Positions 6,345-9,370 of a stretch of 9,370 nt of DNA are shown one piece after another (the stretch's first letter is position 1; each line of letters starts with the position of its first letter). Made by a program: the position numbers and the translations under genes. The notes under the pieces were generated by a model, which was given only the letters and a program-made list of their open reading frames with translations, searched no databases and was not told where the DNA came from. Source of the DNA: an uncultured Lachnospiraceae bacterium (GTDB lineage Bacteria; Bacillota_A; Clostridia; Lachnospirales; Lachnospiraceae); NCBI GenBank assembly GCA_902787595.1, contig CADAHD010000157.1:1-9370 (forward strand). The letters run 5' to 3'.

Positions 6345-7436
6345 ATGGCAGGTTCAACATTCGGAGAAACATACAGAGTGACCACCTGGGGCGAATCCCA
6401 CGGTCCGGCGCTTGGCTGCGTGGTAGACGGCTGCCCCGCCGGCCTCAGTTTAAACGAAGATCTGATACAGCCCTATCTGGACAGAAGAAAACCCGGTACT
6501 TCCGCTCTTACCACTGCCCGAAGTGAAGCAGATAAGGTCCGCATACTTTCGGGCATATTTGAGGGAAAGACCACCGGTACACCCATATCTTTAATGATAG
6601 AGAACACTTCGCAGATTTCAAAGGATTACGGCAACCTGGCCGATACTTTCCGTCCCGGCCACGCCGATTACGGTTTTTACGCCAAATACGGTTTTCGTGA
6701 TTACCGCGGAGGCGGACGCAGTTCCGGACGCGAAACCGCGGCACGTGTGGCCGCCGGCGCCATAGCAGCGCTGATATTGGAACACTACGGGATCAGACTG
6801 CGCGCCTATACCACGGCTATCGGCCCGGTAGCGCTCCCCGAAGCTTATGCCGATCGATTAAGTCTTGAAGCCATAGCCGAAGCTTCTGCCAATGCTGCCT
6901 GCATGCCCGATGCCGAAGCGGCCGCCAAAGCCGAAGCCGCTGTTGCCGCAGCCCGCGAAGAACGCGACTCCCTGGGCGGAATCGTGGAATGCCGCATAGA
7001 AGGCGTGCCTGCCGGTATAGGCGAGCCTGTATTCGATAAACTTGACGCGCGGCTTGGCCAGGCCCTCTTTTCCATCGGAGCAGTAAAGGCCGTAGAGATA
7101 GGCGACGGCATTAAAGCCGCTGCCGCAAAAGGCAGTGAAAACAACGACCGCATGCGCATGAAGGACGGCCGCGTATGCTTTGGATCGAATCACGCCGGCG
7201 GGATAATCGGCGGCATATCAAACGGAAATACCATAGTGGCGCGCGCATATTTTAAGCCCACACCTTCTATCTATCAGCCGCAGGATACCGTAAATGAAAA
7301 AGGTGAGGACGTAAGCCTCACCATAGCAGGTCGTCATGACCCTGTAGTCGTTCCCCGCGCGGTAGTCGTCGTGGAAGCGATGTGCGCGATCACCGTGCTT
7401 GACCTGTTTTTGCAGAACCGGAATTCCAGGTTGTGA
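6345..7436 (+). CDS. aroC: Chorismate synthase
   Basis: Encodes a 363-residue chorismate synthase, the FMN-dependent cytosolic enzyme that converts 5-enolpyruvylshikimate-3-phosphate to chorismate, the branch point for aromatic amino acids and folate. Family signatures are present in order: GESHG (16-20), RPGHADY (103-109), GGGRSSGRETAARVAAGA (122-139), SIGAVKAVEIGDG (243-255) and GRHDPVVVPRAVVVVEAM (329-346). The two conserved catalytic histidines are H19 and H106. Length is normal for the bacterial form. The ATG at 6345 has AAAGGAG (6331-6337) 7 nt upstream. Residues 177-207 are unusually Ala/Glu-rich, where GCCGAAGC recurs in the DNA, in a region that varies in this family. The gene stands alone between its own promoter and a terminator, convergent with the lactonase gene. 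Confidence 0.98.
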   Translation: MAGSTFGETYRVTTWGESHGPALGCVVDGCPAGLSLNEDLIQPYLDRRKPGTSALTTARSEADKVRILSGIFEGKTTGTPISLMIENTSQISKDYGNLADTFRPGHADYGFYAKYGFRDYRGGGRSSGRETAARVAAGAIAALILEHYGIRLRAYTTAIGPVALPEAYADRLSLEAIAEASANAACMPDAEAAAKAEAAVAAAREERDSLGGIVECRIEGVPAGIGEPVFDKLDARLGQALFSIGAVKAVEIGDGIKAAAAKGSENNDRMRMKDGRVCFGSNHAGGIIGGISNGNTIVARAYFKPTPSIYQPQDTVNEKGEDVSLTIAGRHDPVVVPRAVVVVEAMCAITVLDLFLQNRNSRL

Positions 7437-7453
7437 TACAATACAGACTGTGA

Positions 7454-7473
7454 AGATCCTTCGCTTCGCTCAG
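7454..7473 (-). repeat. CTGAGCGAAGCGAAGGATCT element
   Basis: Minus-strand reading of 7473-7454 gives this 20-mer. I recall the same or closely similar string as a common intergenic repeat in several unrelated bacterial genomes and metagenomes; that is memory, not a search. It lies in the 33-bp gap between the convergent aroC and lactonase genes and overlaps the lactonase stop codon. Confidence 0.35.
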
Positions 7474-8522
7474 CCCAGCTTGTGGAATACAACACAGTTG
7501 GGCTGTTGTATTTTTATCTCTTTGGTGTTCATCACCAGCGTATGCTTTTCCAGATCCACCGCAAAGAAAGTCATGGTATTGTTCTCGTGATTTAACGAGA
7601 CCAGATGTCTGTTGTCCGGGAAAAGCGCTGCATCCTTGGGATAGTCCCCGCTTATGGGCAGGGTAAGCAGCTTGGTAAGCATTCCATCCTTCTGATCTAT
7701 CGAAAAAATACTCACGCTGTTATTTCCGGCGTTTGAACATACCAGATATTTAAAGTCCTCAGAAAGGTTGAGGGCGCTGGCCGCGGAATCTCCCGCATGA
7801 TAATCGTTCAGTGTTGATACGGTCTGTATCTTCTCGAATTCGGGATTATCATTATCCTCATAATAATGATATACGACCACATTATTGCTGGCTTCATGTA
7901 TGATATATACAAATTTGCCATCCTTGGATATCTTGATATGCCTGGGGCCTGAATACTGCTCGGCATGTATGATATCCACCATCTTTAGTTTTCCCTGTGC
8001 ATGATCCACCTTATATACCTTGGTGTGATCCAGTCCCAGATCGGCCGCAAGCAGGTACTTGTTATCACGCGTCATCTTAACACAGTTGACATGGGGGCGG
8101 AAATTCTTATCGGCCACGCTGCCTATTCCCTTATGATATACCTCGTCGGTTATCTCCCCTATCTTTCCGTCTTCGTCCAATCGTAAAACGGTTATCTTAC
8201 CATCGTGGTATCCTGCCACGAAAAGGAAACGGTCACGGTAATCCGTTGAGAGATAGCAGCCTCTCATTCCGTTTATCGATGCTGCGGATATGGTCTCCAG
8301 CGTACCGTCCTTTTTGATATTATAGGCTTCCACGCCCTGATCCGTAATGGAATACAGCACCTTACGGTTGTGCGATATGGTCACGTAAGAAGAATTGCTT
8401 ATCTGCACCTGCTCCTTCTCGGTGAACTTTCCTGCCTCCATATCCACGTCATATACACGCATCCCCACCTTGCTGCCCTGGGTATAACAGGATACGTATG
8501 CCACATATTTACCTGCCATCAT
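7470..8522 (-). CDS. Beta-propeller lactonase, 6-phosphogluconolactonase-like
   Basis: Encodes a protein of about 350 residues of the seven-bladed beta-propeller lactonase family (PF10282; E. coli Pgl/YbhE is a member, and members hydrolyse 6-phosphogluconolactone or other lactones). Family marks, numbered from ATG 8522, are RPHVNCVKMTRDNKYLLAAD (142-161), LGLDHTKVY (162-170), GPRHIKISKDGKFVYIIHE (192-210) and a C-terminal blade ending PNCVVF (341-346). Repeated blade strands are visible throughout. There is no signal peptide, so it should be cytosolic. Where many relatives have SNRG, this one has SNAG (263-266), so the exact substrate is uncertain. GAGG at 8531-8528 sits 5 nt before ATG 8522 and 8 nt before ATG 8519; either may be used. 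A GTG at 8528 is also in frame, but it overlaps the binding site. The gene begins 2 nt after the citrate synthase stop, so the two are co-transcribed. No terminator was seen downstream on this strand. Confidence 0.88.
   Translation of the reverse strand: MMAGKYVAYVSCYTQGSKVGMRVYDVDMEAGKFTEKEQVQISNSSYVTISHNRKVLYSITDQGVEAYNIKKDGTLETISAASINGMRGCYLSTDYRDRFLFVAGYHDGKITVLRLDEDGKIGEITDEVYHKGIGSVADKNFRPHVNCVKMTRDNKYLLAADLGLDHTKVYKVDHAQGKLKMVDIIHAEQYSGPRHIKISKDGKFVYIIHEASNNVVVYHYYEDNDNPEFEKIQTVSTLNDYHAGDSAASALNLSEDFKYLVCSNAGNNSVSIFSIDQKDGMLTKLLTLPISGDYPKDAALFPDNRHLVSLNHENNTMTFFAVDLEKHTLVMNTKEIKIQQPNCVVFHKLG
7471..7515 (+). terminator. Rho-independent terminator of aroC, inside the lactonase 3' end
   Basis: On the plus strand CAGCCCAGCT (7471-7480) pairs with AGTTGGGCTG (7496-7505) over 10 bp with one G-U pair. 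After a single bulged T, GTG/CAC adds 3 bp, closing an 8-nt loop (GAATACAA). TTGTATTTTT follows at 7506-7515. It begins 35 nt after the aroC stop. In the opposite direction no T-run follows the hairpin, so it is one-directional. The same bases encode the last residues of the lactonase (about QPNCVVFHKLG). Confidence 0.8.
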
Positions 8523-8524
8523 GC

Positions 8525-9370
8525 TCACCTCTTTTCTAAGGCTGTATACTCTCTGTGCTTTCCCACATACTTATATGCAGGTCTTATTATCTTTCCTTTA
8601 TTTACCAGTTCTTCCAGACGGTGTGCACTCCACCCCGATATCCTGGCTATAGCAAACATTGGCGTAAAGAGTTCTTCGGGGATGCCCAGCATGCTGTATA
8701 AAAAGCCGCTGTAGAAATCAACATTGGCACATACGGGCTTAAATACCCTCCTTGACTTTGTTATCAGTTCGGCTGCGATGCGCTCTACCGAATCATACAG
8801 TTCAAACTCAGCCATGCGGCCCTTTTCCTCTGCCAGCATTCTGGTGCAGTCCTTTAAGATAACCTTTCTGGGATCGGAAAGCGTATAGATCGCATGTCCC
8901 ATACCATATATCAGACCACTCTTATCAAAGCCTTCCTTCTTAAGGAGCTTTTCAAGATAATCGGCTATCGCCGCCTCATCGGAGTAATCGCTGACATGAT
9001 CCTTCATATCCCGAAACATCTGCTGTACCTTAAGATTGGCGCCGCCGTGCTTGGGACCTTTAAGCGAAGCTATAGCTGCTGCTATCGCAGAGTAAGTATC
9101 CGTTCCCGAGGAGGTTACCACATGCGTGGTAAACGTTGAATTGTTACCTCCGCCATGCTCTGCGTGGAGCACCAGCGCCGTATCTAAAACAGCAGCCTCA
9201 AGCGGCGTAAACTGCCCGTCAAGCCTTAACATATGCAGGATATTCTCTGCCGTCGAATACTCCTTCTTCGGAGTCTTGATCAGCAGGTTTTTGTTCAGAT
9301 CAAAGTGACGGTAGCCATGATAAGCATATACCGAAATGAGCGGTGTCTTGCCTATCATCTGCAGACACTG
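8525..9370 (-). CDS. Citrate synthase (partial, N-terminus outside window)
   Basis: The C-terminal 281 residues of a citrate synthase, open to the right window edge; the N-terminal part and promoter lie outside. The enzyme condenses oxaloacetate and acetyl-CoA to citrate in the cytosol. Visible motifs are HAEHGGGNNSTFTTHVVTS, GPKHGGAN, GMGHAIYTLSDPR and NVDFYSG, which supply the two active-site histidines and the aspartate equivalent to E. coli H264, H305 and D362; SGWSAHRLEE near the C-terminus is also typical. A 2-methylcitrate synthase cannot be excluded, since the two share these motifs. In a fermentative anaerobe it would most likely serve 2-oxoglutarate and glutamate synthesis. The stop is 2 nt before the lactonase start, and the lactonase ribosome binding site lies in its last codons. 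Confidence 0.95.
   Translation of the reverse strand, partial: QCLQMIGKTPLISVYAYHGYRHFDLNKNLLIKTPKKEYSTAENILHMLRLDGQFTPLEAAVLDTALVLHAEHGGGNNSTFTTHVVTSSGTDTYSAIAAAIASLKGPKHGGANLKVQQMFRDMKDHVSDYSDEAAIADYLEKLLKKEGFDKSGLIYGMGHAIYTLSDPRKVILKDCTRMLAEEKGRMAEFELYDSVERIAAELITKSRRVFKPVCANVDFYSGFLYSMLGIPEELFTPMFAIARISGWSAHRLEELVNKGKIIRPAYKYVGKHREYTALEKR

Noticed and set aside
6281..6526. Possible leader peptide upstream of aroC starting at ATG 6281
   Set aside because: It has no ribosome binding site, runs far into aroC in another frame, and is not rich in aromatic residues as an attenuation leader would be.
6885..6960. Ala/Glu-rich stretch with recurring GCCGAAGC inside aroC
   Set aside because: The reading frame stays intact and the segment falls in a naturally variable, often Ala-rich part of chorismate synthases, so a repeat expansion is not needed to explain it.

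Overview
The window looks like a piece of chromosome from a fermentative anaerobic Bacillota, most likely class Clostridia and probably a Lachnospiraceae-type gut or rumen bacterium. This is an inference. It rests on strong AGGAGG-type ribosome binding sites before nearly every gene, frequent ATA isoleucine codons, the NhaC and citrate synthase subfamily sequence character, and an IlvD of the PGH ([4Fe-4S]-like) type. No rRNA, tRNA, IS element, phage gene or CRISPR array was seen. This is mostly core metabolism, densely packed.

Layout. Positions 1-6098 are all on the minus strand, transcribed right to left: an NhaC-family antiporter gene that is broken by an internal deletion and frameshift (6098-4606), tgt (4604-3474, 1 nt after the antiporter stop), yajC (3350-3006), leuB (2917-1832), an uncatalogued 37-codon reading frame (1832-1719), and ilvD (1722-52). 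A ribosome binding site at the left edge implies another gene just outside, plausibly ilvB. A candidate promoter for the yajC-leuB-ilvD part lies at 3392-3420. At 6099-6344 there is a 246-bp divergent intergenic region with two back-to-back candidate promoters, a short palindrome between them and a 12-bp direct repeat. From it aroC (6345-7436) runs on the plus strand as a single gene. aroC ends at a strong terminator hairpin that lies inside the 3' coding end of the convergent lactonase gene (8522-7470, minus). The lactonase follows a partial citrate synthase gene (9370-8525, minus, cut by the window edge) with a 2-nt gap.

How the genes fit together. LeuB and IlvD serve leucine and branched-chain amino acid synthesis, AroC makes chorismate for aromatic amino acids, and citrate synthase most likely feeds the 2-oxoglutarate/glutamate branch in a fermentative cell. 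Tgt and YajC are a commonly linked housekeeping pair (tRNA queuosine modification and Sec translocon accessory). Here the usual secD/secF neighbours do not follow YajC.

The most interesting item is the small leucine/isoleucine-rich reading frame fitted exactly between leuB and ilvD, sharing bases with the leuB stop and the ilvD start. It is either a small membrane protein or a coupling/leader peptide that could sense branched-chain amino acid supply. I saw no convincing large new system in this window.
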